A stretch of DNA of 64,000 nucleotides from Mucilaginibacter sp. SG564 (lineage in GTDB: Bacteria; Bacteroidota; Bacteroidia; Sphingobacteriales; Sphingobacteriaceae). The stretch spans positions 1 to 64,000 of the forward strand of contig NZ_JABGNA010000018.1 of the NCBI RefSeq assembly GCF_013149275.1. Reading direction: 5' to 3'. A program made the position numbers and the translations under genes. Numbering within the stretch: position 1 is the first letter of the stretch; the number at the start of each line of letters is the position of its first letter. Of this stretch, positions 8,405-17,222 are shown one piece after another. The notes under the pieces are model-generated. The model was not told the origin of the DNA. It worked only from the letters and a program-made list of their open reading frames with translations, and ran no database searches.

Positions 8405-8462
8405 GGCAATGATGTAAAAGAAACGCTTACAGAAATTTAAATAGCTATTCGACTATATTCAT

Positions 8463-8470
8463 TAAATTTG
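8463..8470 (+). promoter_or_regulatory. Candidate -7 box of ispG
   Basis: TAAATTTG matches TAnnTTTG and sits 23 nt before the ispG ATG. No TTG lies at the expected 19-21 nt distance, so only the -7 half is supported. Confidence 0.4.
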
Positions 8471-8493
8471 CATCTTATTAATTCATCCACTGC

Positions 8494-10539
8494 ATGAATA
8501 CTGATGCCGTTAAAGTGCTGCAAGGCCGTTATTGTAATTCGCTCACCGAATATTCTCGTTTTGTTACCCGCGAAGTAAATATTGGTGATGTGCCCCTGGG
8601 TGGCAATAACCCAATCCGTATACAAAGCATGACCACTACAGATACCATGGATACCCTTGGTACCGTTGAGCAATCCATCCGTATGGTTGATGCCGGCTGT
8701 GAGTATGTGCGCATCACCGCGCCCAGCATCAAAGAGGCACAAAACCTGGCCGAGATCAAGAAACAGCTTCGCCAGCGTGGTTATAACGTTCCGCTGGTGG
8801 CCGATATACATTTTACCCCCAACGCCGCCGAAGTGGCCGCACGCATTGTAGAAAAAGTAAGGGTAAACCCAGGCAATTACGCCGACAAAAAGAAATTTGA
8901 TCAGATAGATTATACCGATCAGGAATACCAGGGCGAACTGGAACGCATCTACAAAAAATTTACTCCCCTGGTTAATATCTGCAAGGAGTATGGTACCGCC
9001 ATGCGCATTGGCACCAATCACGGCTCGCTGAGCGACCGGATCATGAGCCGTTACGGTGATACCCCGCAGGGCATGGTGGAGTCGGCTATGGAGTTTATGC
9101 GGATGTGCGAAACGCTGAACTATTATAACCTGGTAATCTCCATGAAATCGAGCAACCCGCAGGTAATGGTACAGGCTTATCGCTTGCTGGTAGATACCAT
9201 GGTGGCCGAGGGCATGAACTATCCCCTGCATCTGGGCGTTACCGAAGCCGGCGATGGCGAAGATGGCCGTATCAAATCGGCAGTAGGTATTGGTACCCTG
9301 CTGGAAGATGGCTTGGGCGATACGGTACGTGTTTCTCTCACCGAGGAGCCCGAAGCAGAAGCACCTGTTGCGATTGAACTGGTACGCCGATATACGGAAA
9401 GAAGCCAAAAATCAAAAGTCAAAAGTCAAAACACAGAAGCAGAGAGCACTTCACTCACTACTCACCACTCACCACTCACCAGTCACTCCCCCTACGAGTA
9501 TAAAAAACGCCATACTTATGAGGCCAACGCGTTTATAGGCGGGCACATGGTACCCAGGGTAGTGGTTGATCTTTCAGCCAAAAACCTTAAAGATCCGGCT
9601 GTTTTGAAGGATGCTGGTTATCTGTATTCGCCCTTGTTGGATAAATATAACATGGCCGAGCAGTCGGTTGATTTTGTTTACCTGGCCGATGAGCTGCCTT
9701 CGTTTGTGTTCCCAAGCAACTTAAAACAGCTTTACAATTATAACACCTGGCAGAAACTGGTTGATAAAACCAATTGCCACCCGGTATTTTCCCTGGTAGA
9801 GTATATCGCACAGGATACTGATCGATCATCCAAATTAAACCTGGTAAGGATATTGCCTGCCGATATGGATTCGGATGAGTTTGGTTCATTACCTTTTGAT
9901 AATTCACTGGTATTTGTATTGGAAACCGATGCTCTGCACGGTATGGCCGATCAGCGCGGCTTCTTCTTTAAGTTGGAAGAACTTGGCCTGGAGATTCCGG
10001 TGATCGTTAAAAGAAGTTATGAGTTTGAAAAAGACCATGGACCATCGACCATGGACCATGGACAAACAGACTTAACCACTAAACTCCAACTATACGCTGC
10101 TACAGATCTGGGGGCCTTGCTGGTTGATGGGTTTGGTGATGGTATCTGGATAGACGCTCCTGAGTTATCGGCTAACGTTATTACTTCAACAGCCTTTGGT
10201 ATTTTACAGGCTACCCGTTCCAGGATCTCTAAAACAGAGTATATATCATGCCCAAGCTGCGGCCGTACCCTGTTTGATCTGATGGTAACCACCCAGATGA
10301 TCCGCAGCCGTACCAGCCATCTTAAAGGACTTAAAATTGGCATTATGGGTTGCATTGTGAACGGCCCGGGCGAAATGGCCGATGCCGATTATGGCTACGT
10401 AGGTTCCGGTACCGATAAGGTAACTTTATATCGCGGTAAGGAAGCGGTGAAGAAAAACATCAGCTCAGCTAATGCGCTCGATGAACTCATTGGCATTATC
10501 AAAGAAGATGGCAACTGGGTAGAGCAGGAGGTTAATTAG
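8494..10539 (+). CDS. ispG: 4-hydroxy-3-methylbut-2-en-1-yl diphosphate synthase, large form
   Basis: Fe-S enzyme of the MEP isoprenoid pathway converting MEcPP to HMBPP. The 681-aa product is the long form with an extra domain between the TIM barrel and the cluster domain. The TIM barrel holds GGNNPIRIQSMTTTDT and RVNPGNYAD. The cluster ligands are in SCPSCGRTLFDL and in MGCIVNGPGEMADADYGYVG. Two linker-like segments are made of 7-nt tandem repeats read in frame: residues about 304-332 (TCAAAAG then CTCACCA units) and about 514-523 (GACCATG units). No frame break results. Identification is firm; the tolerance of the insertions is inferred. Confidence 0.96.
   Translation: MNTDAVKVLQGRYCNSLTEYSRFVTREVNIGDVPLGGNNPIRIQSMTTTDTMDTLGTVEQSIRMVDAGCEYVRITAPSIKEAQNLAEIKKQLRQRGYNVPLVADIHFTPNAAEVAARIVEKVRVNPGNYADKKKFDQIDYTDQEYQGELERIYKKFTPLVNICKEYGTAMRIGTNHGSLSDRIMSRYGDTPQGMVESAMEFMRMCETLNYYNLVISMKSSNPQVMVQAYRLLVDTMVAEGMNYPLHLGVTEAGDGEDGRIKSAVGIGTLLEDGLGDTVRVSLTEEPEAEAPVAIELVRRYTERSQKSKVKSQNTEAESTSLTTHHSPLTSHSPYEYKKRHTYEANAFIGGHMVPRVVVDLSAKNLKDPAVLKDAGYLYSPLLDKYNMAEQSVDFVYLADELPSFVFPSNLKQLYNYNTWQKLVDKTNCHPVFSLVEYIAQDTDRSSKLNLVRILPADMDSDEFGSLPFDNSLVFVLETDALHGMADQRGFFFKLEELGLEIPVIVKRSYEFEKDHGPSTMDHGQTDLTTKLQLYAATDLGALLVDGFGDGIWIDAPELSANVITSTAFGILQATRSRISKTEYISCPSCGRTLFDLMVTTQMIRSRTSHLKGLKIGIMGCIVNGPGEMADADYGYVGSGTDKVTLYRGKEAVKKNISSANALDELIGIIKEDGNWVEQEVN
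9404..9488. repeat. Two heptanucleotide tandem arrays inside ispG
   Basis: Units TCAAAAG, TCAAAAG, TCAAAAC run from 9412 to 9432. After about 20 nt, units CTCACTA, CTCACCA (three times) and GTCACTC run from 9454 to 9488. The period is 7 nt throughout. The reading frame continues, giving Ser/Lys/Gln- then Thr/His/Ser/Pro-rich residues that look like a flexible linker. Confidence 0.9.
10033..10063. repeat. Heptanucleotide array GACCATG x4 inside ispG
   Basis: Units GACCATG, GACCATC, GACCATG, GACCATG then GAC, all in 7-nt register, creating CCATGG palindromes. It is in frame and is translated as KDHGPSTMDHGQ. The same word type occurs outside genes at 23703-23800. Confidence 0.9.
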
Positions 10540-10567
10540 CAATTAAAGTCAATAGCTGAAAAGGATC

Positions 10568-10602
10568 TTGATACTTGATACTAATGTCTTGATACTTTCT
10601 CG
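10568..10602. repeat. Heptanucleotide array TTGATAC downstream of ispG
   Basis: Units TTGATAC, TTGATAC, TAATGTC, TTGATAC, TTTCTCG in 7-nt register, starting 28 nt after the ispG stop. A weak hairpin, GAACAGGG...CCCTTGTTC, follows at about 10613-10641 and could serve as a terminator. Confidence 0.75.
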
Positions 10603-10665
10603 TTTAAACAGAACAGGGCTGACCTCGCGCCAACCCTTGTTCAAAGTATAATTAAAAAAGATCTT

Positions 10666-10971
10666 TTATCGGTTTAAATTGAAGGCAAGCGCGATCAGCT
10701 TTTTGTTTTCAGGATTGTCTTTACCCTCATTCAACTTGTTCGATAGCTGATTTAAAGCCAATCGTGTTTTTTCACGTTTTAAATTCAGTTTCGTGTTGAT
10801 GGTTTCTTCATAGATCAGCTTCGCGTCATCGGTATAAAACCGGATGGTTTGTGCCTTAGGCTGATTCGCGTTACTTTCTACCACCCAGAAACCACGTTCT
10901 GGTACTTTTGTTTGAGCCTGGCTGCATACAGCGCTTATCAGGATCAATGCTGTTAACATTATTTTTTTCAT
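10666..10971 (-). CDS. Small exported protein of unknown function
   Basis: A 101-aa protein with a clear signal peptide (MKKIMLTALILISAVCSQAQ) and a mature part of about 80 residues. It begins with a short strand-rich segment (GFWVVESNANQPKAQTIRFY) and continues as a charged, probably helical tail. I do not recognise a family. It is convergent with ispG and shares no operon. Confidence 0.7.
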   Translation of the reverse strand: MKKIMLTALILISAVCSQAQTKVPERGFWVVESNANQPKAQTIRFYTDDAKLIYEETINTKLNLKREKTRLALNQLSNKLNEGKDNPENKKLIALAFNLNR

Positions 10972-11206
10972 GGCCCGTTTCTATTTAATTATCAAAACTA
11001 AGCGGGCCGGATATCATTAAAAAGCAACGTTGTTATTCAGCTGTAGATTGCATACCAACTGCATTTATTGTAACGCCATCAACATTGGTCAAAAATAATT
11101 AGTCGTACCAAATCTTTTTCTGTCGTATGTCGATGAAAGTGTGCATTTTATCGCATTTGAATAAAAGATTTTCCATCTTTTGACCGATATCAGGTAAATT
11201 AGCTTT

Positions 11207-12325
11207 ATGAACAACAGGCTCGATATCCGGCTGCAAAACATCAAGATACCAAGTGTTTACCAACACCTGTTGTTTTGGAGTGTGGGTTACCTTCTGATAG
11301 CCAGTATGTACTCGGTTCAAACCAATTTTGAAGTATCATTAAGAAACAATATGGTTTTTATGCCAGTTCAGATTGCTTATTATTATGCAATAGCCTATTG
11401 GGTAATTCCCCGCTACTTGTTTGTTAACCGGTACTTGATGTTCACGTTTCTGCTGTTGCTATTGGTTGTTATTTCAACGTTAGCCACACGATCTGTAGGC
11501 TTATTGTTCGTGCATCCGTATTTAGTGCGGGTAATGCCGGTTACTTTTCAGGGCTATATACAGTATGATCGGCTGCCTTTTTTTACCAAACTATTTGATA
11601 TAGAAAATCTCGTAAATTCTTTTAAAGGTGTAAATCTTATTATTGGATTTGTACTGGCCATTAAATTATTTAAGATGTGGTATGAACGCAAACAAGCCTC
11701 TCTGGAGGCCGAACTAAGCGCCTTGAAAGCTCAAGTACATCCACACTTTTTGTTTAACACACTAAATAATTTGTATGCGTTGAGTCTGGATCAATCGCCC
11801 AAGTCACCCCAAATGATATTGGGCTTATCAGATATTTTGCGCTATATACTTTATGAATGTAACGCCGATGAAGTACCACTTGAGCGGGAGATATTGATGA
11901 TGCAGCAATACGTAAAGCTGGAAAAACTACGTTATGAAGACCGTATCGATATTAACTTTACCGTTACCGGCGACCTGAGAAATAAACTGATAGCACCATT
12001 ACTGATTCTTCCGTTTATCGAAAATGCCTTTAAACATGGCACCAGCGAAAAAACCGGGCAGGTTTGGATAAACATTAATGTACATGTGACAGGGAACCGC
12101 TTTAAGCTAAAAGTAGCCAATAACAAACCCGAGCATCAGCCTGAAGAAAACGAACAAGATATCCGCGGGCATATCGGCCTGAAAAATGTAATGAAACGCC
12201 TCGATCTGCTTTATCCTGCCACCTCAAAGCTAAAGATCATGAATGAGGATGATACCTTTCTGATTGTGCTCGATATGGAGCTACATGTAGTTAAACACAT
12301 TGAAAAACAATTGGTAAGCGCATGA
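11207..12325 (+). CDS. LytS/YehU-type sensor histidine kinase
   Basis: A 372-aa inner-membrane kinase. Four hydrophobic segments lie in residues about 18-170. The His_kinase domain follows, with phospho-acceptor motif HPHFLFNTLNNLYAL (histidine at about 183). The C-terminal ATPase domain has the N-box IENAFKHGT and a late glycine motif, GHIGLKNVMKRL. Its stop overlaps the start of the LytTR regulator by 4 nt (ATGA), so the two form a translationally coupled two-component pair. The signal is unknown. Confidence 0.93.
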   Translation: MNNRLDIRLQNIKIPSVYQHLLFWSVGYLLIASMYSVQTNFEVSLRNNMVFMPVQIAYYYAIAYWVIPRYLFVNRYLMFTFLLLLLVVISTLATRSVGLLFVHPYLVRVMPVTFQGYIQYDRLPFFTKLFDIENLVNSFKGVNLIIGFVLAIKLFKMWYERKQASLEAELSALKAQVHPHFLFNTLNNLYALSLDQSPKSPQMILGLSDILRYILYECNADEVPLEREILMMQQYVKLEKLRYEDRIDINFTVTGDLRNKLIAPLLILPFIENAFKHGTSEKTGQVWININVHVTGNRFKLKVANNKPEHQPEENEQDIRGHIGLKNVMKRLDLLYPATSKLKIMNEDDTFLIVLDMELHVVKHIEKQLVSA

Positions 12326-13053
12326 AGATCCGGACACTCATAGTTGATGATGAGCCTCATGCCATAGCTGTGTTGGAGAAATACCTGGCCCAGTTTAACC
12401 AAATGGAACTCATAGGCAAATGCTCGGATGCCATACAGGCTTTTCAGTTGCTGCAGCAAAAACAGGTAGACCTGATGTTTCTGGATATTAAAATGCCCGG
12501 TATTAAAGGAACCGATCTGCTCCGGAGCCTCAAAAACCCTCCCAGGGTAATTTTCACCACCGCTTATAGTGAATACGCCCTGGAAGGCTTTGAACTAAAC
12601 GCGGTTGATTACCTGTTGAAACCCATTTCATTCGAACGTTTTTTGCGTGCCGTTGATAAGATTTATCAGCTGGCAGAAAGCAGGCATAATCCGGTAATCA
12701 TCCACGAAGCTCCGGCAAGTGATCATGAAACATTCATCTATCTCAAAGTAGAGCGTAAAACGGTTAAGGTAAATGTAAATGATATTTTGTGGATAGAAAG
12801 CCTGCGTGATTATGTAAAAATGGTGATCAAAGATCAGATATATATCACCCGGCAAAAGATCAGCATACTGGAAGAAATGTTGCCCGAAAACAGGTTTGTA
12901 CGTATTCACAGGTCGTTCATTGTGGCCCTGGCTAAAATAGATTCTTTTTACTCCTATAGCATTGAGGTTGCCGGGCATGAGTTACCAATTGGTCGTAATT
13001 ACAAACAGGATGTTCAAAAAAAGCTGAAAGCCGAACGACTGCAGTTTGACTGA
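12322..13053 (+). CDS. LytTR-family response regulator
   Basis: A 243-aa regulator. The receiver domain (1-120) has the acidic pair in LIVDDEPHA, the phospho-acceptor Asp in MFLDIKMPG and the Lys in DYLLKPISF. A LytTR DNA-binding domain occupies residues about 145-240 (FIYLKVERKTVKVNVNDI, FVRIHRSFIVAL). It is the partner of the upstream kinase by gene overlap. Targets cannot be inferred; LytTR regulators commonly act on adjacent or autoregulated genes. Confidence 0.94.
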   Translation: MKIRTLIVDDEPHAIAVLEKYLAQFNQMELIGKCSDAIQAFQLLQQKQVDLMFLDIKMPGIKGTDLLRSLKNPPRVIFTTAYSEYALEGFELNAVDYLLKPISFERFLRAVDKIYQLAESRHNPVIIHEAPASDHETFIYLKVERKTVKVNVNDILWIESLRDYVKMVIKDQIYITRQKISILEEMLPENRFVRIHRSFIVALAKIDSFYSYSIEVAGHELPIGRNYKQDVQKKLKAERLQFD

Positions 13054-13074
13054 TAGGTGTCAATAATTTTGCAT

Positions 13075-13082
13075 TATCTTTG
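13075..13082 (+). promoter_or_regulatory. Candidate -7 box, near-leaderless AraC-type transcript
   Basis: TATCTTTG matches TAnnTTTG and ends 6 nt before the ATG at 13089. If used, transcription would begin at or next to the start codon. No well-spaced TTG is seen (nearest 26 nt), so it is tentative. Confidence 0.3.
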
Positions 13083-13088
13083 AGGTAC

Positions 13089-13994
13089 ATGAGTAATAAA
13101 ATAGCTGTTTTAGATATTCCTGCCACACTTCAACGATATACCAACGCCAACCCTGATTTTGGTATTATTCACGATAACTGGAACCAGGATAATTTCGCCA
13201 TATTGGGTAATGAACATGACTTAAAACATGGCTTACCCGTTAAAACAGATTATTACTCGGTTATTTTATGCCTGAGCGGCAGCTGTAAAAAAACAGTTGG
13301 TCATTTTGTTTTTGAGGTTTATCCAAACTCCATACACCTGGTATCACCTGCTTTTATTACTTCTTTTGAAGATGCTACCGACGATCTGCTCCTGTACCAG
13401 GTATTGTTTAAAAAGGATTTTCTGACCCACAATTTCCTGAAAGAAAATATTGTGGATAACCTGCTGGAGGTAAATCCAGACTATCCGCCAATTTATGGGC
13501 TGTCACAAAAAAGTGTGACATCATTAAAGGCGCTTTACGAAAAGATGAGTGATGAAAGCCGTGAAAAAGGAGCTTTCCACCTGCAGATCTTACGCCTGCT
13601 TGTGGTTGATCTATTGTATGAAATGAACCGGGCCTGCGAAAGTTGTCTGCTCCATTCAACCAGGCATCTGAGCAAACAATATCAACTGGTATACAAATTC
13701 AAAAAACTGGTTGAGGAGAAATTTCTGGCCCTAAAAACCGTACAGGAATATGCCGACGAGCTCTTCATATCGGCCAAGTATTTAACCGAAATAGTAAAAG
13801 GCGAAACCGGTCAAAATGCCCTGCATGTTATCCATAACCGCCTGTACCTGGAAGCACAATACTTGCTATCCTCATCAGGTCTTAGTATAAAAGAAATTTC
13901 TGAACGGCTTAACTTTGATAACAGCTCGCATTTCAGCCGCTTTTTTAAACGCTTTGCCGGATATAATCCCTCGGAACTTAAGCAGGTACAATAA
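13089..13994 (+). CDS. AraC-family transcriptional regulator
   Basis: The ATG at 13089 is preferred to the in-frame TTG at 13080. The product has about 301 residues. An N-terminal cupin-like sensing region (YSVILCLSGSCKKTVG) precedes a C-terminal double helix-turn-helix. The helices are in LKTVQEYADELFISAKYLTEIVKG and IKEISERLNFDNSSHFSRFFKRFAGYNPSEL. It follows the LytTR gene by 35 nt on the same strand but probably has its own promoter. The ligand is unknown. Confidence 0.9.
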   Translation: MSNKIAVLDIPATLQRYTNANPDFGIIHDNWNQDNFAILGNEHDLKHGLPVKTDYYSVILCLSGSCKKTVGHFVFEVYPNSIHLVSPAFITSFEDATDDLLLYQVLFKKDFLTHNFLKENIVDNLLEVNPDYPPIYGLSQKSVTSLKALYEKMSDESREKGAFHLQILRLLVVDLLYEMNRACESCLLHSTRHLSKQYQLVYKFKKLVEEKFLALKTVQEYADELFISAKYLTEIVKGETGQNALHVIHNRLYLEAQYLLSSSGLSIKEISERLNFDNSSHFSRFFKRFAGYNPSELKQVQ

Positions 13995-14097
13995 AGAAAT
14001 CCTCCCTTTGTCCCCTCCAAAATCCCCGTTATGACTATTGCCTGACGGTATTTTCTGTCTATCGGAAAAATTGGTTGTTAAATCCGATTTATTGGGA

Positions 14098-14128
14098 TTG
14101 ATGTGCCTTCGTACAGGCAGTACCTTTG
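14098..14128 (+). promoter_or_regulatory. Bacteroidota-type promoter upstream of the small barrel gene
   Basis: TTG at 14098-14100, 20-nt spacer, TACCTTTG at 14121-14128: a good match to TTG-N19/21-TAnnTTTG. It would start transcription near 14134. That gives either an 18-nt leader to a 29-aa ORF at 14153 or a 175-nt leader to the barrel gene at 14310. Confidence 0.6.
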
Positions 14129-14152
14129 ACATGTCAATCAACAACAACGGTC

Positions 14153-14242
14153 ATGAAAAAGGAAAACTTAAACTTACTAAAAGGCAGATTACTTCAAGTA
14201 TACTGGGGCACCTTTCAAATTTTAACTATCATTTACAGATAA
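14153..14242 (+). CDS. Possible 29-aa leader peptide
   Basis: An ATG-started ORF beginning MKKENLNLLKGRLLQVYWG sits 18 nt downstream of the expected start of a well-formed promoter and ends before the barrel gene. The MKKENLNLL beginning resembles leader sequences of small exported peptides, but there is no Gly-Gly processing site and no adjacent export gene. It could equally be untranslated leader. Kept as a weak candidate. Confidence 0.25.
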   Translation: MKKENLNLLKGRLLQVYWGTFQILTIIYR

Positions 14243-14309
14243 TCACCTTCGGGGCGATCACTAAAAATTTTACCATATATAACAAAACTATACTATAACC
14301 TACACGATC

Positions 14310-14894
14310 ATGAAAACTTCCATTAAACTCAGTGTTTTAATATTTTCATTGTTATCTGTTATCTCTTTAAATATTAAAGCACAGGATATCAATACTCCTG
14401 TAACACCAAAAACTACTTCCGTTGGTTCAGGCATCCGTTTAAGTGCCGGTATTGAATCAGGCCTGCCTTTGGGCAAACTCAACAATAACTATAACCTTAA
14501 CTTCGGAGGTTCGTTACAAGCCGATTTTCCGGTGATTGACAGACAATTATATGTTACTTTAAACACTGGTTTCAACAACATTTATGCCGATGATGTTACC
14601 AATGCTCCTGACATTCAATTAATCCCTGTTAAGGCAGGTTTGAAATATTTCCCTGTTAAAAACTTCTATATCCAGGGCGAAGCCGGCGCATCATTCATTG
14701 CCAATAAAACAGACCTTGGTGCAACCAAATCAGCAGCGTTTGTTTACGCACCGCAAGTAGGCGTATTATTTAATGTAGGTCGCAAAAATTATATCGACGC
14801 AGGTGTAAGATTTGAAAGTAACAGTAAATTTTATACTAATGGCAGCACCAGCAATTTTATTGGTCTGAGAGTTGCCTACGCATTCAACCTCTAA
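14310..14894 (+). CDS. Small outer-membrane beta-barrel protein
   Basis: A 194-aa protein with a signal peptide (cleavage near residue 24, after NIKA). Alternating hydrophobic strands of an eight-stranded barrel type follow: IRLSAGIESGLPLGKL, LNFGGSLQADFPV, and the terminal FIGLRVAYAFNL, which ends in a hydrophobic C-terminal residue pattern. The fold resembles OmpW/OprF-like small porins of Bacteroidota. Function is unknown. It has an upstream promoter at 14098 and a strong terminator at 14949. Confidence 0.8.
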   Translation: MKTSIKLSVLIFSLLSVISLNIKAQDINTPVTPKTTSVGSGIRLSAGIESGLPLGKLNNNYNLNFGGSLQADFPVIDRQLYVTLNTGFNNIYADDVTNAPDIQLIPVKAGLKYFPVKNFYIQGEAGASFIANKTDLGATKSAAFVYAPQVGVLFNVGRKNYIDAGVRFESNSKFYTNGSTSNFIGLRVAYAFNL

Positions 14895-14948
14895 TCAATA
14901 CCAAAAACAACAGCCGGTTTGCGGCTTCTCTATATACAATTAATCCGT

Positions 14949-14990
14949 AAAAACAGGCAGACTCATTTTGAAGTCTGCCTGTTTTGTTTT
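14949..14990 (+). terminator. Terminator after the small barrel gene
   Basis: AAAACAGGCAGACT pairs perfectly with AGTCTGCCTGTTTT across 8 nt, followed by GTTTT. The A-rich left side may also let it work on the minus strand for the convergent ABM gene. Confidence 0.85.
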
Positions 14991-15011
14991 ATGTTTTAGC
15001 TATTCTGGTGT

Positions 15012-15338
15012 TTAATTCACCGGAGTAAATTCAGCAAACACGTTTGCTGTCTCATTCAAACTATTCAGGCTTACATAATCACAAACGGCTGCAAACTCAC
15101 CCCACATTGCATGAACAGCTTTGCTGTGATGAGCCTGATCAATAGCCTCGGCGCTCAACCATTCAAAAACTTCAATAATGGTACCATCAGCGGTTTCCAT
15201 AATAATGGGCTGCCGATCCGTTACCAATCCCTCCTGTTTAAGTCGGGGTACATGGGTTTTGGTGAGCTGCTTTAAGGCATCTGCTTTTCCTGGTTTTGGT
15301 TTATAAGCCACAATAACTATTCGCCCCATAATTGTCAT
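15012..15338 (-). CDS. ABM-domain (dimeric alpha/beta barrel) protein
   Basis: A 108-aa protein of the antibiotic-biosynthesis-monooxygenase-like fold (IVIVAYKPKPGKADALKQL...VFEWLSAEAIDQAHHS). An in-frame ATG three codons in (15329) is an equally good start. Such proteins range from true monooxygenases to structural ferredoxin-like dimers, and the catalytic role here is unknown. It is divergent from the PoxB-like gene, with 85 nt between. Confidence 0.75.
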   Translation of the reverse strand: MTIMGRIVIVAYKPKPGKADALKQLTKTHVPRLKQEGLVTDRQPIIMETADGTIIEVFEWLSAEAIDQAHHSKAVHAMWGEFAAVCDYVSLNSLNETANVFAEFTPVN

Positions 15339-15423
15339 ATTTTACAGCAATTTACAATTTTTAAAACCCACATCATATTCGATGGTTAGCTTTATAAATA
15401 TCAAAACATAAATCAACCTAACC

Positions 15424-17160
15424 ATGGCAAAAAACGTTGCAGACCAACTGGTAGAAATGCTGGCAAGCGCGGGCATCAAAAGAATATATGCTGTTACCGG
15501 CGATAGCCTTAACGAAGTAAATGATGCCGTACGGCGGGCGGATAACATACAATGGATACATGTACGTCATGAGGAAGTTGGTGCCTACGCCGCAGGCGCC
15601 GAAGCACAGTTGAATGGTCTTGCATGTTGCGCGGGCAGCAGTGGCCCGGGGCACGTACACCTCATTAATGGTTTGTATGATGCGCACCGGTCTGGCGCAC
15701 CGGTTATCGCTATTGCATCAACCATAGCCAGTTTTGAATTCGGCACCGATTATTTCCAGGAAACCAATACCATCAAACTGTTTGATGATTGCAGCTATTA
15801 CAACCAGGTGGCTGCAACGCCCAGGCAGTTGCCGCGCATGTTACAGGCTGGCATACAAAGTGCCCTGCATCAAAAAGGAGTGGCCGTAATTGGTTTACCC
15901 GGCGATGTTACGAGCATGGATGCTGTGGAGATCAATACATCTACCCAAAACTTTAATCCAGCTCCGGTGATCAGACCATCAGATACTGATCTGCAAAAGC
16001 TATCTGCATTGATTAATCATCATCAAAAAATCACCATTTTTTGTGGTATAGGTGCCGCCGAAGCACATGACGAAGTGGTAGCCTTATCCCAGAAACTTCA
16101 TGCTACAGTAGCTTACTCTTTCCGGGCCAAAATGGATATTCAATATGATAATCCTAACGAAGTGGGTATGACCGGTCTTTTAGGTCTGCCATCGGCCTAT
16201 CATAGCATGCACGAAAGCAATTTGTTGATATTGTTGGGTACAGATTTTCCGTATACGCCATTTATGCCTACCGATTGCAAAATTGTACAGGTAGACATCA
16301 AACCGGAGCGTATTGGCCGCAGGGCTAAGGTTGATGTTGGTTTATGCGGAAATATCAAGGATACACTGACCGCATTGCTACCATTGATCAGTCAGAAACA
16401 AGACGACAGCTTTTTAAAAGCCCAGCTAAAAGTATATGCCGATGTAAAAAACAAAATGCAAACCTATGTTGAAGACAGCGGCGAACAGGATAAGATACAC
16501 CCTGAATTTGTAGCCAGCGTACTGGATAAAATAGCTGCTGACGATGCCATATTTACGGTGGATACGGGCATGTCCTGCGTATGGGGTTCCCGTTATATTA
16601 ATGCCACAGGCAAGCGAAAAATGATAGGTTCTTTTAACCATGGCTCTATGGCTAATGCCATGCCACAGGCCATTGGCGCAGCCCTTGCCCGTCCGGGCCA
16701 GCAGGTTATAGCGCTTTGCGGCGATGGCGGACTATCAATGCTGTTAGGCGACCTGGCTACCATCGTTCAATACAAACTGCCGGTTAAAATCATTGTTTTT
16801 AACAACCGCTCCCTGGGCATGGTGAAGTTAGAAATGGAGGTTGCCGGCCTGCCCGATTGGCAAACAGATATGTACAATCCCGATTTTGCTTTAGTGGCTC
16901 AAGCCATGGGTATTAAAGGTATTAATGTGAAACATCCCGAAGATGTTAAGGAAGCTATCACTGAGGCCTTGGCATTTGATGGCCCGGCCTTAGTTAATGT
17001 GTTTACCGACCCGAATGCACTGGCTATGCCGCCTAAAATTGAATTTGAACAGGTAAAAGGCATGGCCGTATCCATGACTAAGCTGATGCTCAACGGCCAT
17101 ATGGACGAAGTGTTGGATACGGTAAAATCAAATTATAAACATTTGAAAGATTTGTTGTAG
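15424..17160 (+). CDS. poxB: PoxB-like pyruvate dehydrogenase (quinone), ThDP-dependent
   Basis: A 578-aa ThDP enzyme close to the length of E. coli PoxB (572 aa). The N-terminal Glu region is HVRHEEVGAYAAGAEA. The middle domain binds FAD. The ThDP/Mg motif is CGDGGLSMLLGDL...FNN at about 433-460. The C-terminal tail KGMAVSMTKLMLNGHMDEVL resembles the PoxB membrane-associating tail. It would oxidise pyruvate to acetate and CO2, passing electrons to quinone at the membrane. Acetolactate-synthase-like alternatives are less likely given this tail. It is followed by two hairpins. Confidence 0.85.
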   Translation: MAKNVADQLVEMLASAGIKRIYAVTGDSLNEVNDAVRRADNIQWIHVRHEEVGAYAAGAEAQLNGLACCAGSSGPGHVHLINGLYDAHRSGAPVIAIASTIASFEFGTDYFQETNTIKLFDDCSYYNQVAATPRQLPRMLQAGIQSALHQKGVAVIGLPGDVTSMDAVEINTSTQNFNPAPVIRPSDTDLQKLSALINHHQKITIFCGIGAAEAHDEVVALSQKLHATVAYSFRAKMDIQYDNPNEVGMTGLLGLPSAYHSMHESNLLILLGTDFPYTPFMPTDCKIVQVDIKPERIGRRAKVDVGLCGNIKDTLTALLPLISQKQDDSFLKAQLKVYADVKNKMQTYVEDSGEQDKIHPEFVASVLDKIAADDAIFTVDTGMSCVWGSRYINATGKRKMIGSFNHGSMANAMPQAIGAALARPGQQVIALCGDGGLSMLLGDLATIVQYKLPVKIIVFNNRSLGMVKLEMEVAGLPDWQTDMYNPDFALVAQAMGIKGINVKHPEDVKEAITEALAFDGPALVNVFTDPNALAMPPKIEFEQVKGMAVSMTKLMLNGHMDEVLDTVKSNYKHLKDLL

Positions 17161-17171
17161 ATCCCCGACGA

Positions 17172-17204
17172 AGACTTACGAAGTTTTAAAAACTTCGTAA
17201 GTCT
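17172..17204. repeat. Perfect 33-bp palindrome
   Basis: AGACTTACGAAGTTTT (17172-17187), one A, then its exact reverse complement to 17204. It is a separate hairpin from the terminator that follows at 17223. Confidence 0.9.
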
Positions 17205-17222
17205 AAAATAGATATGCCAATA

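Noticed and set aside
8437-9408. 323-aa open frame on the minus strand
   Set aside because: It is the antisense shadow of ispG, His/Gly/Ile-rich with no family pattern. ispG is certain on the plus strand.
9404-9488. Direct repeats in ispG considered as a CRISPR array
   Set aside because: Units are 7 nt with no spacers and are translated in frame. No cas gene is in the window.
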